Assembly (NCBI RefSeq): GCF_026151205.1
Contig: NC_087082.1
Span: 13,799,365 to 13,859,364, forward strand
Reading direction: 5' to 3'
DNA from: Bolinopsis microptera
Lineage: Eukaryota > Ctenophora > Tentaculata > Lobata > Bolinopsidae
Length of the DNA: 60,000 nucleotides
Positions 46,523 through 56,479 of this stretch are shown one piece after another. The notes under the pieces are model-generated. The model was not told the origin of the DNA, did not search any database, and saw only the letters and a program-made list of their open reading frames with translations. The position numbers and the translations under genes are program-made. The first letter of the stretch is position 1. Every line of letters starts with the position of its first letter.

Positions 46523-46623
46523 AAATTATAGCTGTGAGTGTCAATAAATTACTGTGTCATAAAAAAAGGAACGATGTACACGTGATCTGAGATACCAATA
46601 TCTCAATATCAAAAGGATAGTGT

Positions 46624-47058
46624 CTAGAAACATTCATAGTCCATGGTGGCAGGTATCAAGTTAAACGAAGTTACACTGACTGGCAATGTATACGATTGCC
46701 GTCTCCCTCTCTCACCCCTGACCGCTATCAGGGTGCTCCTGAGGATTGAGAATCTAATCCTGGTGCGCATGTAACACATAATAGCCGCATAGTCTTCTCC
46801 TCTCTTCTGGGATAGTTTTTCAGCGAGTCTCTTGTGGTATCTTGTGGCTTGTGGACCCCATCCGCCATTTGTTGAGTATATAAGTGGGGTAAAGGTGCCT
46901 TTTTCCACCTGGATGATTCTGTTGTTGTACTTTTTCATTTTCCTCATTTCGTGAGCTTTATAGATCTGTTCCATATCTTTTTTGACATATGTGGGTGAGT
47001 TGGGGTGGGTAACACAGACATCAAAGAATGTTCGTTCAAATGTGTGATAGAAACTCAT
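46624..47058 (-). pseudogene. Nuclease-domain end of the PHD-RT element (internally shortened)
   Basis: It starts FERTFFDVCVTHPN and continues QVEKGTFTPLIYSTNGGWGP, then YMRTRIRFSILRSTLIAVRG and SVTSFNLIPATMDYECF. The Cys/His stretch, the RHNAIRD region and the EP.LL / RLDV strand seen in the 45.4-kb copy are missing: the upstream RT frame ends and a Lys/Glu-rich bridge leads straight into FERTFF. The active-site half of the nuclease is therefore deleted. It is nearly identical to 50987-51343. Confidence 0.75.
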
Positions 47059-47155
47059 CTTTCTGTTTTCTCAGTTCTTCTTTCTTTTCTTTCATCTTGC
47101 CCATATCCAGCTTGGTGATATCCTGGTCTTGTTGGTTGATTAAACTCACAAGATC

Positions 47156-49283
47156 TTAAGTGAGTGCCACTGAGAATGCATATTCACGAGATGCTATCCT
47201 GACAGGATTGATGATACCTAGGCCTCCATATCGAACAGGGAGTTCAAGGATATCTCTTTCATGCTGGTTGACAGGGCGACCGAGGAGGGCTGGAATGAGC
47301 ACATGCATGATCTTGCTCTCTAGTGGGACAAAGTGCTCTCCAATGTCTGGTATAGTACGCATGTAGTATCTCCATCCGTGGCATATTCCTTTAGTAAAGG
47401 CCGAATAAGCCAGTTGTGGTTCTTCTGTCGCTACATCTGCTAGTTGATCAATATCAACTATCCATTTTTCGACTTTTTCTCTGATGTACTCTTCCCTGAA
47501 TTCTTTTGAGCCTACAACAGCACCAAGATGGCGTTCTCCGGATGTCGTGATCTTAACTCCCAGGTGTTTAAACAGGGTTTCTGCTTCTATTAGCTCTTCG
47601 GGATTTTTAACAATCAGAATTGTCTTTTTTGCGTTGGGGCGGTACCCATATCTTGGGCCTATTTCACAGAGTCTATTCCACCAATGGAGCAGTTGGATGA
47701 AGCTTCCACACGCAGAGCTGTCGTCAGCATACCACACCATAGTTGTTTCTGCATAGGCTTTCAGATCATCTATTATAGGTCTGGTGGCTATGGAATAAAA
47801 TTGCATTGCTGCAACATCTCCTTGTGTGTTGCCTTCTTCACCCCAGATGAACTCCCCAGACTTTGAGCCGGAGATGAAGAGCTTTGTCTTTGCTTGGTAG
47901 GTATTTTTAAGGAACTGGTGAAACACAGGGCAGGTTGTTGCAACAGTATCAAGAGCCAGCTCTCGGTGTAAACTGTTGAACGCATTTGATGCATCAACTA
48001 GGAGAAGGCCTTGGCTGTTTTTGTTGGCAAAGTTCTCGGCCATTGAATGAACTGCGGCTTCTATACCTGATTCAATGCCACTGCAGGTTTGTAGGGAGCC
48101 ACTTGCCTCCTTAATGTGTTCTTTGATAGTTCTTGTAACTGTTTTTGTCATAATCCTTCGCAAGACTTCACCAATGCCGATAGGTCTGACTCCTGGTCGC
48201 TTGTCTAAGGGGATCAGTCTGCTTGCAAGAAGATCACTGAGCATGGTTGGTGCAATGGTTTCAGTGCATAATCTTTTAGTAACATCGGCTATGGCTTGAG
48301 CTAAGGTATCATTGCATTTTCCATAGCTCTTTGAGCATAGAATGTGTTTCCAACCGTCTGCATCAATGAGAGTGGGGCCTCCTGATCCATGGGTGTTCTT
48401 GGCAGCAGCTTTGATGGCTTCACTGTCAATTTCTTCAAACAGTACAGGTTCTATGTCAATTGTTGGATGTTTCTCTGGCCCATCACGCTTCGTTGCAGGA
48501 GGGTGTTTTTCTCGCAGCTGTTTGATTGTGTCATCATTAATAGGAAGAATGCCTGTTCTCTTCTCATTGTCTATTAGTCGTGTGGCTTCTTTTACTTTAC
48601 CCTGGAGCATTCTCCGGCAGAACGCCTTCTTTTCATTGAAATCTTTAGTAACATTTATCTTCTGAAGGCGGCTCTGTATCATTCTACATTCTGACAACAG
48701 TCCTTCTATGTCTCCAACATCCCATTTCTGAAGCCTGGAGATCAGATATTTGTTGTTCTCACGGGCTTTGGACCTTGCTGATGGTTTCTGAAGGAGCAGA
48801 GGAATAAATATCTGAACAAGGGAAAGTGAAACTTTCTCCCATACGGAGTCAGGGGTGAACATAGTGAACAGTCTGGTTAGCTCAATGATGAAATCTTTGC
48901 CAGCCTTGCCACGTGGAAGTCTCATTAAATTCTTATCCCAGGTTATTATCTCTGCATAGACGCTGTTGATCATACCAGTAATGGCTTCCTCGCTATCCAT
49001 CTCTCCCCAAATGAACTTGCTTCTATCCATCTTGCCAGTTTTCTTGCATTTCAGGCATATCCACTCGGTTGACTCTTTCCCTATCACATCATATTGTTTA
49101 ATTGATACTTTGGCACATGAAATGTGAAACCATATGTTGCATTTTCCACATTCAACCCATCTGGCTGTTCTATTGCCATCTCCTTTATTGCAGATTCCAC
49201 ATAAATCCGATTTTGCAGTGACAGGGTTTTCTTCTACCTTATCTGATTTGAGTCTTTCCGATTTGATATATTCTTCTATTTGA
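47156..49283 (-). CDS. PHD finger plus reverse transcriptase (about 708 aa)
   Basis: The frame is open from about 49283 to the stop at 47156; the first ATG lies further in, so the N-terminus may be lost. A PHD finger comes first: CGICNKGDGN, then WVECGKCNIWFHISC, then WICLKCKK (Cys4-His-Cys3). Then a helical region (about 75-200) and the RT: GSGGPTLIDADGWKHIL, LIPLDKRPGVRPIGIGEVLR, LLLVDASNAFNSL, GNTQGDVAAMQFYSIA and the catalytic VWYADDSSACG, with a thumb-like region (KHLGVKITTSGERHLG) and GRPVNQHERDILELPVRYGG. All RT motifs, including the two Asp of YADD, are present. This RT type is common in cnidarians, sponges and lancelets and usually continues into a C-terminal nuclease-like domain, which here is cut short. 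Confidence 0.82.
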
Positions 49284-49590
49284 GTTCAACCCATCCAGTA
49301 CAACCCAAGATGTCAGCCGACTTTTTTGGAATGTTTCTAATGAAGTTTTAGTAAGAATTGAGGGAGCCAGTTATGTCACTGAGCCAGTTATGTCACTGAA
49401 TCAGTATTTTTATCTGTGCTCTGCGTAATGCATCACATGAATCAGTTTTTAATCTATTAACTTATTACACATTTGTGCTCTGCTTTAGCATCACTTGACT
49501 ATTTAAAAAAATTGTTTGTTCAGGCCATGACCTTATAGTCAGCCAATTGGCCATTGCTATATTATGTGTATATTGTTTGAATATTCTTCA
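49284..49590. repeat. Element edge and right inverted repeat arm
   Basis: Includes a short direct repeat (GAGCCAGTTATGTCACTGA twice at about 49352-49398) and then the complement of the 46378-46522 arm, ending GTTTGAATATTC. Confidence 0.75.
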
Positions 49591-49599
49591 TTTTCGTTA

Positions 49600-49862
49600 T
49601 GTCAGTAATAAATAAAATAACTATTATCTTTTGTTCCATCCTCATGTGGCAAAGAATCGTTTTATAAATCTTTATTCCACTGGGAAGACTTTAAAATAGG
49701 ATAATGTTCTTGATAAAATTTTTAAAAATATTGTATTTGATAAATAATTAATGTTGGTGGGAAATGTTTATTATTTATTTTTTCACATAGTGCGATGATA
49801 CTTTGTAGACATGAGTGATGATGTGATATCATAAATTTTACTCTACTTTACTTTACTTTATT
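49600..49862 (+). pseudogene. LINE 3' end, extreme 5' truncation
   Basis: A few C-terminal codons (AKNRFINLYSTGK) are followed by a 3' UTR with GTGCGATGATACTTTGTAGA and an (ACTTT)n-like tail. The same segment, more diverged, occurs at 56480-56740. Both are 3'-only copies of one LINE family. Confidence 0.65.
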
Positions 49863-50073
49863 AAGACATTAATTCTGCCCTCCTTAAATTGAAAGCTGCG
49901 AACACATATAGATCATTTTGTGGTGTTGCCTGTATTTACTACATAATGATTGTATTCTATTGAGCTACGACATCATACCCTGTTCTTCCTATAGCACCTC
50001 GAGGCCCATAATTTCCCTGACGCTGATCTCTTTCGGCAGTATCTAGATAGCCCGACCCGACCCCTGTCTGTGT

Positions 50074-50157
50074 ACAACTGTCCACGTACAACTGTCCACA
50101 GACAACTGTCCACGGACAACTGTTCACGGACAACTGTCCACAGACAACTGTCTACTA
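50074..50157. repeat. Subterminal 14-bp tandem repeat
   Basis: Six copies of ACAACTGTCCACGG or close variants, back to back. The right end has only about two copies, so the ends differ in repeat number. Confidence 0.9.
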
Positions 50158-50730
50158 AATCATATTACTGCATAATAACAGTATCCCCTGAATCAAGCAG
50201 GGTTCACATCATCGCACGCGAATTTCAATCAGCGGTGGTGTCAAGGCTTACCAAACGATTAAGCAACCTTACGAGATCAGTTCACATCATGCAATATATA
50301 AAGATTAACTTTTATCAGACTGCATCAATCATTTCTATCATCAACTCCTTCTTGAACAACTACAACTATGGTCTCAGAGAAAACAGTATCTCCAGTCAGA
50401 CACCGCGTTTTCTGACAGTCCCGTCATCTGTGATATCGTAATGCCAGCTAGTCCTTTTATACTCAAACAGAACAGCAACTGTAAAAAGGTCTTGAGAGCG
50501 AGCTTCTTTTAATACTTTCAACACTACTATATAACAAATAATTTGAGTTCAGGGATGGTAACCAATGACGGGCAAACGGGGCACACTGATAGTGCCCCAG
50601 CCAGTAGAGAACATGTAGAGACGAATGAACAAGCTGAAGAAGAACGTACTAAACCTGAAGAAGATTGTTTCTGCAACGAACACATTGATGATTTTTTTTT
50701 TATTTGGGTGCTCCTATAAATGAAGAAAGA
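50158..50730. other. Unclassified interior of the TIR element
   Basis: The open frame at 50070-50441 is largely translation of the terminal repeat and is not supported as a gene. Nothing else recognised. Confidence 0.35.
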
Positions 50731-51353
50731 ATATTCAAACAATATACACATAATATAGCAATGGCCAATTGGCTGACTATAAGGTCATGGCCTGAACAAA
50801 CAATTTTTTTAAATAGTCAAGTGATGCTAAAGCAGAGCACAAATGTGTAATAAGTTAATAGATAAAAATACTGATTCAATGATTAAAATTATAGCTGTGA
50901 GTGTCAATAAATTACTGTGTCATAAAAAAAGGAACGATGTACACATGATCTGAGATACCAATATCTCAATATCAAAAGGATAGTGTCTAGAAACATTCAT
51001 AGTCCATGGTGGCAGGTATCAAGTTAAACGAAGTTACACTGACTGGCAATGTATACGATTGCCGTCTCCCTCTCTCACCCCTGACCGCTATCAGGGTGCT
51101 CCTGAGGATTGAGAATCTAATCCTGGTGCGCATGTAACACATAATAGCCGCATAGTCTTCTCCTCTCTTCTGGGATAGTTTTTCAGCGAGTCTCTTGTGG
51201 TATTTTGTGGCTTGTGGACCCCATCCGCCATTTGTTGAGTATATAAGTGGGGTAAAGGTGCCTTTTTCCACCTGGATGATTCTGTTGAACAAGTTGTACT
51301 TTTTCATTTTCCTCATTTCACGAGCTTTATAGATCTGTTCCATATCTTTTTTG
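50731..51353 (-). pseudogene. Second copy of the PHD-RT element's left arm and nuclease end
   Basis: The left inverted-repeat arm (50731-50880) and the nuclease C-terminus (50987-51343, ending CYMRTRIRFSILRSTLIAVR and NLIPATMDYECF) are nearly identical to 46378-46980, with a small insertion (NLFNR against NNR). The copy stops abruptly at about 51353, where the CR1-like LINE begins. Confidence 0.8.
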
Positions 51354-52144
51354 TCATTGATGATTCTCTATGGATCAGATGTGATTGGTGCAACAAATGG
51401 TGTCATATTGATTGTGTTGGACTGACAGGACTTGACAAGGATCAGGTGCTTTTGATCAAAAAATATAAGTGTCCACACTGCATTGTCAATGCGACAACAG
51501 TGCTGATTAAGTTGAGTGAAACCATTAATGAAACGGTTACCAATGCTGTTAAAAACAGTCTGCAGAACGCGTTACCAACAGCAATGGCTGCTGTCAAAAA
51601 AGATATAGTCAATGAATCATCCTCAAAAGTGAAGAGCTACGTTGATGCAGCAAAGGTTGACCTCCAGGCAACTATTAGTGACAAGCCACCAACTCAATTA
51701 GTGAAGGCAACAGTCCAACAAATTGATGCTGACAAGATCGAACGGATCAAAAGAGAATGTAATGTGATCATCAGACACGTTCCCGAAATGGCTATCAAAG
51801 AGAACAGATCTCAAAGCAATGATCTCAAGTTTTTACATGAAACCTGTGGCATGGAAGAAGACGTGATTGTGTCCTGTTTCCGGGCAGGTAAATTAACTGA
51901 ATCTGGTGAAAGCAGGGAACATCAACCTAGACCGCTGATTGTAAAACTAAAATCAAAAGAGGCTGCATTGCATTGGAGTAACTATGGTAAAGGTTGGAAG
52001 ATAGAAGTGGATTCTGAAAAAGCAAAGAAAGAAGTTTATTGGATCAATCAGGATCTGAACAGAGCTGACAGAGATGTCCAATTTTTTGTGAGACAGGAAC
52101 GGAGAAAGCGACTTGCAGAGAAAGCAAAGATAAAGAATACCTAA
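51354..52144 (+). CDS. LINE ORF1 (5'-truncated): partial PHD finger, coiled coil, RNA-binding part
   Basis: Open from the junction at about 51354: DDSLWIRCDWCNKWCHIDCV and then YKCPHC form the second half of a PHD finger; the first Cys pair is cut off. Then come a helical Ala/Lys-rich region (about residues 45-110), ADKIERIKRECNVIIRHVPE and a mixed domain with FRAGKLTESGESREHQPRPL and VKLKSKEAALHW. The basic end is RQERRKRLAEKAKIKN. This is the usual CR1/L2-type ORF1 architecture, an RNA chaperone that travels with the LINE RNA. Loss of the start codon means this copy cannot express it normally. Confidence 0.82.
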
Positions 52145-55100
52145 ACCTTAAATTGTTTTATAGTAACAGTAATAGTTTATATAACAAGTTTTGTGAATTG
52201 AGAAATGCTGTTTCGCTGTACCAGTCTGACATTGTTTGCATAAATGAAACTCATTTTAACAATGAAATTATTGATGCTGAAATTAGCATACCTGGTTTCA
52301 AAATATTTAGAAAAGATAGAGATTTTACAGTTAATGAAGAAGTAGGAGAAAGTTCTGTTAGTAGTGGTGGAGGCTGTATTATTTATATTAAAGACTCTTT
52401 GAACCCAGTTGTCATAGATTGGTTTAGGGTCACTGATTCGATTGCTGTTGAATTCGATAGCAACATTGGTAGGGTAAATATTGCATGTATTTATAGATCA
52501 ATGTCTCTTTCTAAAGCGCAGAACAATGCGATGACCAAAATGATTGCAAAACTAGCTGTTTTTAATGTTGAATCAATCCTAGTTGGAGATTTAAATTTAC
52601 CAAATGTATCTTGGCTTAGTGGAACTGTTAATGCTCCTTTAGGAACAAGTAATAAGAGTTTAATTATAGAAAAGAATTTTATGGAATGTGTACAAGACAA
52701 TGGCTTGGTTTGGTATATCACAGATGAAGTTACCAGACGTAGAGTTGTCAGCGGTAAACTTCAAGAGAGTACACTAGATCAGGTTCTCTCTACAAACGAA
52801 GCTATTGTCAATGAAGTAATGATTGTCTCCCCCTTGGGGAAGAGCGATCATGTTTGTTTTAATGTAGAATTAAATCTAAGTCTTAGTAACAGTAAGCAAG
52901 ATGATGAGGCTGCAAAGGAGCCTAGAAAGCTATGGGGAAAAGTCTCTGGCAAAGAATTGTTACACAGATCATCTGAAATTGACTGGTCTTTTAGTGAAGG
53001 TACTTTAACTTCTGAAGATATGTGGAGTGAGTTACACTCAAAGCTTAACTTAGTATCTGATATAGTTCCGACGGAAAAGAACTTTAAATGTGAGCCTTGG
53101 GCAAACTCATCCTTAAAAAGATGCAGGAAAAAGACAGATAAATGTTGGTATTATATTTTTGATAATAATCCTTCTTCTGAAAATCTTAATGTTGCACTGA
53201 ACCAACAAGGACAGTTTGATAGTAAGTCATTTAAATGTAAAGTTAATTATGAAAGAAAAATTACACAGTGTATGAAATATAATACGAAGCCATTTTATGC
53301 ATATTTAAGAGGGAAAAGAGTGTTAAAAAGTTGTGTATCATCCCTGGAAAAACCGGACGGATCTTTGACCAAAAGTAATTTTGAAACTGCCGAAGTATTG
53401 GCTGATGCTTTTGCTTCAGTTTTTGTCAAAGAACCAGATGGACCTTTGAACAGAGAATGTTATTTTATTGCGGATGAGTTAAACATTGAAAATATTGAGA
53501 TAACAATGGATGATGTTGGCAGAGAACTGAAAAGAATTAATATTAGTAAAAGTAAATGGCCAGATGGCATTCATCCTAAATTATTAAAAGAACTTGAACA
53601 TAATTCAAGTTTTGTTTCTGCTGTGACTAAATTATTTCAAACATGTGCTTCAAGTGGAAAAATTCCAGAACAGTGGAAGACAGCAAATGTTACATCTCTT
53701 TATAAAAAGGGTAGTCGGAAAGATGCCCTAAATTACAGGCCAGTGTCACTTACATGCATTTTATGTAAATTATATGAAAAATTAGTAAGGAGGCATATTA
53801 TGAGTTTTGTTAGTAAGAAGATAAATCCAAACCAGCATGGATTTGTAGAAGGTAAATCTTGTTTATCTAATCTATTAGAGAGTGTAGAATGTATCATCGA
53901 ACTATTAGAGGATGGTGCACCCGTAGATGTGTTTTACTTAGATTTTTGTAAAGCATTTGATAGTGTTCCACATCATAGACTACTTACAAAAATGAGAAAT
54001 TTGGGTATAGGTGGTAACACTTTAGATATTGTGAAAGACTTTTTATCTGGAAGAAGATTTAAGACATTCGTTGGTGGAGCATATTCCTACCTTCGTGATG
54101 TTTTATCAGGCGTCCCACAAGGGTCTGTTTTGGGTCCTTTATTGTTTGTCATTTTTATCAATGACTTGCCTGATTGTATTAATGGTATATCTAAACTGTT
54201 TGCAGATGATCTTAAAGTTATTATGGATGCCAATGACACTGAAAGCACTTTCAATATGTTAGAAAGCTTGCAAAACTGGCAAAATGTGTGGCTGTTAAAG
54301 TTTAATCCTAGCAAATGCAAAATAATGCATGTTCCATTTAATGAAAATCCCCTTCAAGAATATGTATTTAGTGGTATTACACTTGAATGTATTGAAGCAG
54401 AGAAAGATCTTGGAGTTTTAACTTCTTCAGATTTGAAATGGTCGAAACATATTAAAAGTTGTATCAGTAAAGCAAACAGTATGATTGCATGGGTTACAAG
54501 GAATCTCATTATAAGAGAAATTAACGTTATGAGAAATGTTTATAAAACTATAATAAGACCCCACTTGGAGTATTGTGCTCAGTTGTGGTCTCCACCTGCC
54601 TGCCATGGGAATTGGGCTACTATCATTGAACTGGAAAATGTCCAGAGAAGGTTCACACGCCTTATTGATGATATTGGAACACTTCCTTACAGTGAAAGGT
54701 TGGATGCCTTACAGATTACAACACTCGCAGAGAGACGGGTTAGAGGAGATTTGATTGAAGCCTACAAAATTGTAAATGGATTGGTTGAGTATGGAAAAGA
54801 TATTTTCAATTTAAGTAGATCGGGAGATAAAATTGTTAGCACTAAATCTAACAATATTGATAGAAATATTAAAACCTTGTCTAATAATTTTTTATCAGAG
54901 CGTGTTATCAGCTTTTGGAATAAATTACCATCATTTGTTAGAAATTCAGTGTCTGTTATTGATTTTAAAATTAATCTAGAAGAATTTAAAAAGACTAATA
55001 ATTTAGTAGACACAGGCAACTTTTGGGAAGTGTCAAATATAGTTTTAGCAAAAATAGAGGGTGTAAATTATATCGAAAAGAAGAAGCAACAAGTTCAATA

Positions 55101-55152
55101 TTTATATAAAAACCCGTGTGTTGCCAAGAGAAAGGGAATAAATATCTCATGA
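52069..55152 (+). CDS. LINE ORF2: AP endonuclease and reverse transcriptase
   Basis: The frame is open from a stop at 52066-52068 to 55152, overlapping the end of ORF1 in another frame. Endonuclease motifs: LKLFYSNSNSLYNKF, DIVCINETHF, VGDLNLPNVSW and KSDHVCFNVEL. RT motifs: NYRPVSLTCILCKLYEKLV, NQHGFVEGKSC, VFYLDFCKAFDSVPH, GVPQGSVLGPLLF and the active site KLFADDLKV (the two Asp at codons 685-686 counted from 52153), then KDLGVLTSSDLKWSKHI and NVQRRFTRLIDDIG. The layout and the LPxNYRP..GFVEGKSC text fit CR1/Rex-type LINEs. There is no ATG in frame before 52501, which lies inside the endonuclease, so ORF2 must be reached by reinitiation, frameshift or a non-AUG codon. All catalytic residues that I can recognise are present. 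Confidence 0.88.
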   Translation, partial: QRCPIFCETGTEKATCRESKDKEYLNLKLFYSNSNSLYNKFCELRNAVSLYQSDIVCINETHFNNEIIDAEISIPGFKIFRKDRDFTVNEEVGESSVSSGGGCIIYIKDSLNPVVIDWFRVTDSIAVEFDSNIGRVNIACIYRSMSLSKAQNNAMTKMIAKLAVFNVESILVGDLNLPNVSWLSGTVNAPLGTSNKSLIIEKNFMECVQDNGLVWYITDEVTRRRVVSGKLQESTLDQVLSTNEAIVNEVMIVSPLGKSDHVCFNVELNLSLSNSKQDDEAAKEPRKLWGKVSGKELLHRSSEIDWSFSEGTLTSEDMWSELHSKLNLVSDIVPTEKNFKCEPWANSSLKRCRKKTDKCWYYIFDNNPSSENLNVALNQQGQFDSKSFKCKVNYERKITQCMKYNTKPFYAYLRGKRVLKSCVSSLEKPDGSLTKSNFETAEVLADAFASVFVKEPDGPLNRECYFIADELNIENIEITMDDVGRELKRINISKSKWPDGIHPKLLKELEHNSSFVSAVTKLFQTCASSGKIPEQWKTANVTSLYKKGSRKDALNYRPVSLTCILCKLYEKLVRRHIMSFVSKKINPNQHGFVEGKSCLSNLLESVECIIELLEDGAPVDVFYLDFCKAFDSVPHHRLLTKMRNLGIGGNTLDIVKDFLSGRRFKTFVGGAYSYLRDVLSGVPQGSVLGPLLFVIFINDLPDCINGISKLFADDLKVIMDANDTESTFNMLESLQNWQNVWLLKFNPSKCKIMHVPFNENPLQEYVFSGITLECIEAEKDLGVLTSSDLKWSKHIKSCISKANSMIAWVTRNLIIREINVMRNVYKTIIRPHLEYCAQLWSPPACHGNWATIIELENVQRRFTRLIDDIGTLPYSERLDALQITTLAERRVRGDLIEAYKIVNGLVEYGKDIFNLSRSGDKIVSTKSNNIDRNIKTLSNNFLSERVISFWNKLPSFVRNSVSVIDFKINLEEFKKTNNLVDTGNFWEVSNIVLAKIEGVNYIEKKKQQVQYLYKNPCVAKRKGINIS

Positions 55153-55382
55153 ACTTGTTTTTATCTAATTTTTTTATTAACGGTTTTTTAACATTTTAAA
55201 CTTTTTAAAAAAACTTATTAATTTAATTTCTACTATAATATGTAAATAAATTATGACAATTATGTTAGTTATAGAATTTGTTTGTTTTTTAATGACGAAG
55301 GCTGTGAAATGTTCACAGTTCTGATAATGAGGAAATCAGAAAGAATGTTTAAAACTAGTGATGATGTTTATGTCATTATTCT

Positions 55383-55408
55383 TAATCTAATCTAATCTAA
55401 TCTAATCT
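55383..55408 (+). repeat. (TAATC)5 LINE tail
   Basis: A simple-repeat 3' tail in place of poly(A), as expected for CR1/L2-type LINEs. Confidence 0.9.
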
Positions 55409-55455
55409 GTCCAGAGAGGATGCTGTCTGTTCTGATATTCTTGTACTTCTTGCAG

Positions 55456-55671
55456 GGGGAGCAGCGCCATGTCAGTCCATCTGGAGACTTCAAGGACGAG
55501 CAGGGAACCAGGGAAATAGATGCGTTACACATGGAGCTCTTTAGGAGGTTTTTCTGGAATAGGAAGTCTCGAGCATTCTCTAGGGAGGCCGTGGGTCCAT
55601 TAATTTCGTCCATTAGACAAAAGAGTACCATGTCAGGAATTGGAATAGTTGTTGTTGATGATGGCAACTGA
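55456..55671 (+). CDS. Candidate exon: acceptor-led 71-codon frame
   Basis: TTGTACTTCTTGCAG is a strong splice-acceptor-like sequence. The frame that follows reads GEQRHVSPSGDFKDEQGTRE, then DALHMELFRRFFWNRKSRAF, and ends SGIGIVVVDDGN before a stop. It looks compositionally like real protein but belongs to no family I recognise. It lies inside the 9-bp-duplication element, 45 bp after the LINE tail, so it may be an exon of that element's lost gene or a captured host exon. On the opposite strand an alternative reading has a WRCSPCKK motif that could be a PHD scrap; the two readings compete. Confidence 0.3.
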   Translation, partial: GEQRHVSPSGDFKDEQGTREIDALHMELFRRFFWNRKSRAFSREAVGPLISSIRQKSTMSGIGIVVVDDGN

Positions 55672-55689
55672 TAATACTTCACCAAAAAC

Positions 55690-55890
55690 GAACGACTTAT
55701 ATACCACATTTAAATCGTAATCATTTATTTCATTGAGCAATATGCTACGCTACAATCAACTAATCAATCCTATTCGTAACTAATTATATCCGAGAGACCA
55801 CATTTGAATCGTAATCAATAGTTTGATCCAGTAATTTACTATGCTACAATTAATTATGCTAGTCGTAACTAATTGCATCCAAGATACCAT
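55690..55890. repeat. ~97-bp direct repeat, two copies
   Basis: CCACATTT(A/G)AATCGTAATCA followed by TACAAT and TCGTAACTAATT occurs twice, just inside the right end of the TIR element. Confidence 0.7.
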
Positions 55891-56006
55891 ACATACCATT
55901 CAATTTCATAAGATTTGCGGTCATATGATCTGGTAGACTAGACAGGTGTCCGTGGACAGTTGTCCGCGGACAGGGGTCGGGCTATCTAGATACTGCCATC
56001 TCTTTC

Positions 56007-56479
56007 ACCTCCAACTTTCTCGTTGACCTCCACCAAACATTTGGTTCTTGCTGACTTTCATCTTAGCATCAACAACATATCTCAAATTTTGGTAATCTGA
56101 CACCTCTTTATCATCAAAATCTCTTGCCTTCGGCGCCCCTTTATTCAACACATATACTCCTTTTACCTTAGGTCCACTGCATGTAATAAACAAACCTGGG
56201 CATATTTATGGCTTTTATTGTCCTCATCCTCTCGTGAGCCCTAACCCCATGGCCATGATATAGTACTCTAGATCATCTACCCAATCACTTTACTCCATTC
56301 CCTTTGTGAACACTCCCATCCCCTTGTCAACCATCCTTGTCGCTAATGTATCTTTGTACACGAGTGAGGACTGCATTATATTTACTATGGGAACAAGCCC
56401 CTGAAGATATATTATTATTAACCAGAATTAGAATAAGACCAATACAATAACCTATCAAAAATTTACTCTTCAGTAGTTC
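56007..56479. other. Flank, no clear gene
   Basis: A minus-strand frame (56005-56193) reads plausibly but has no recognised domain and changes frame at the insertion border; not supported as a gene. Confidence 0.35.

Larger units (their letters stand above)
46378..49590 (-). mobile_element. PHD-RT-nuclease element enclosed by ~150-200 bp inverted repeats
   Basis: GAATATTC followed by AAACAATATACACATAATAT, then GCCAATTGGC and GGTCATGGCC, starts at 46378 and recurs as the complement ending at about 49588. The arms extend through AATAGTCAAGTGATGCTAAA to CTGATTCA. Between them, on the minus strand, lie a PHD-RT protein and a shortened nuclease domain. A third copy of the left arm plus the nuclease end lies at 50731-51353. 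GAATATTC at the tips is itself a palindrome and occurs at all three ends, so it is either part of the repeat or a preferred target. No other target duplication was found. Confidence 0.6.
51354..55410 (+). mobile_element. CR1-like LINE, slightly 5'-truncated, both ORFs open
   Basis: About 4.06 kb. It starts within the PHD finger of ORF1, so the promoter and first codons are missing, and ends in a (TAATC)5 tail at 55383-55408. No clear target duplication was found. ORF1 and the complete endonuclease-RT ORF2 are uninterrupted, which indicates recent arrival. Confidence 0.85.
50035..55997. mobile_element. TIR element with 9-bp duplication (Mutator-like), filled with retroelements
   Basis: The ends begin GGCAGTATCTAGATAGCCCG (50035-50054) and finish with its complement (55978-55997), extended by GACCCCTGTC and copies of ACAACTGTCCACGG. 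The 9-bp duplication ATCTCTTTC lies at 50026-50034 and 55998-56006. A 9-bp duplication is the hallmark of Mutator-like elements (established knowledge). No transposase is seen. The interior is a partial PHD-RT element (50731-51353), a CR1-like LINE (51354-55410) and unclassified DNA. Confidence 0.78.

Noticed and set aside
50070-50441. 123-codon frame at the left end of the 9-bp-duplication element
   Set aside because: Its first third is translation of the 14-bp tandem repeat and the rest has no protein-like pattern.
56005-56193. Minus-strand frame continuing across the 9-bp-duplication element
   Set aside because: Joining the two flanks gives a plausible short peptide only after a frame change, and no domain is recognised.
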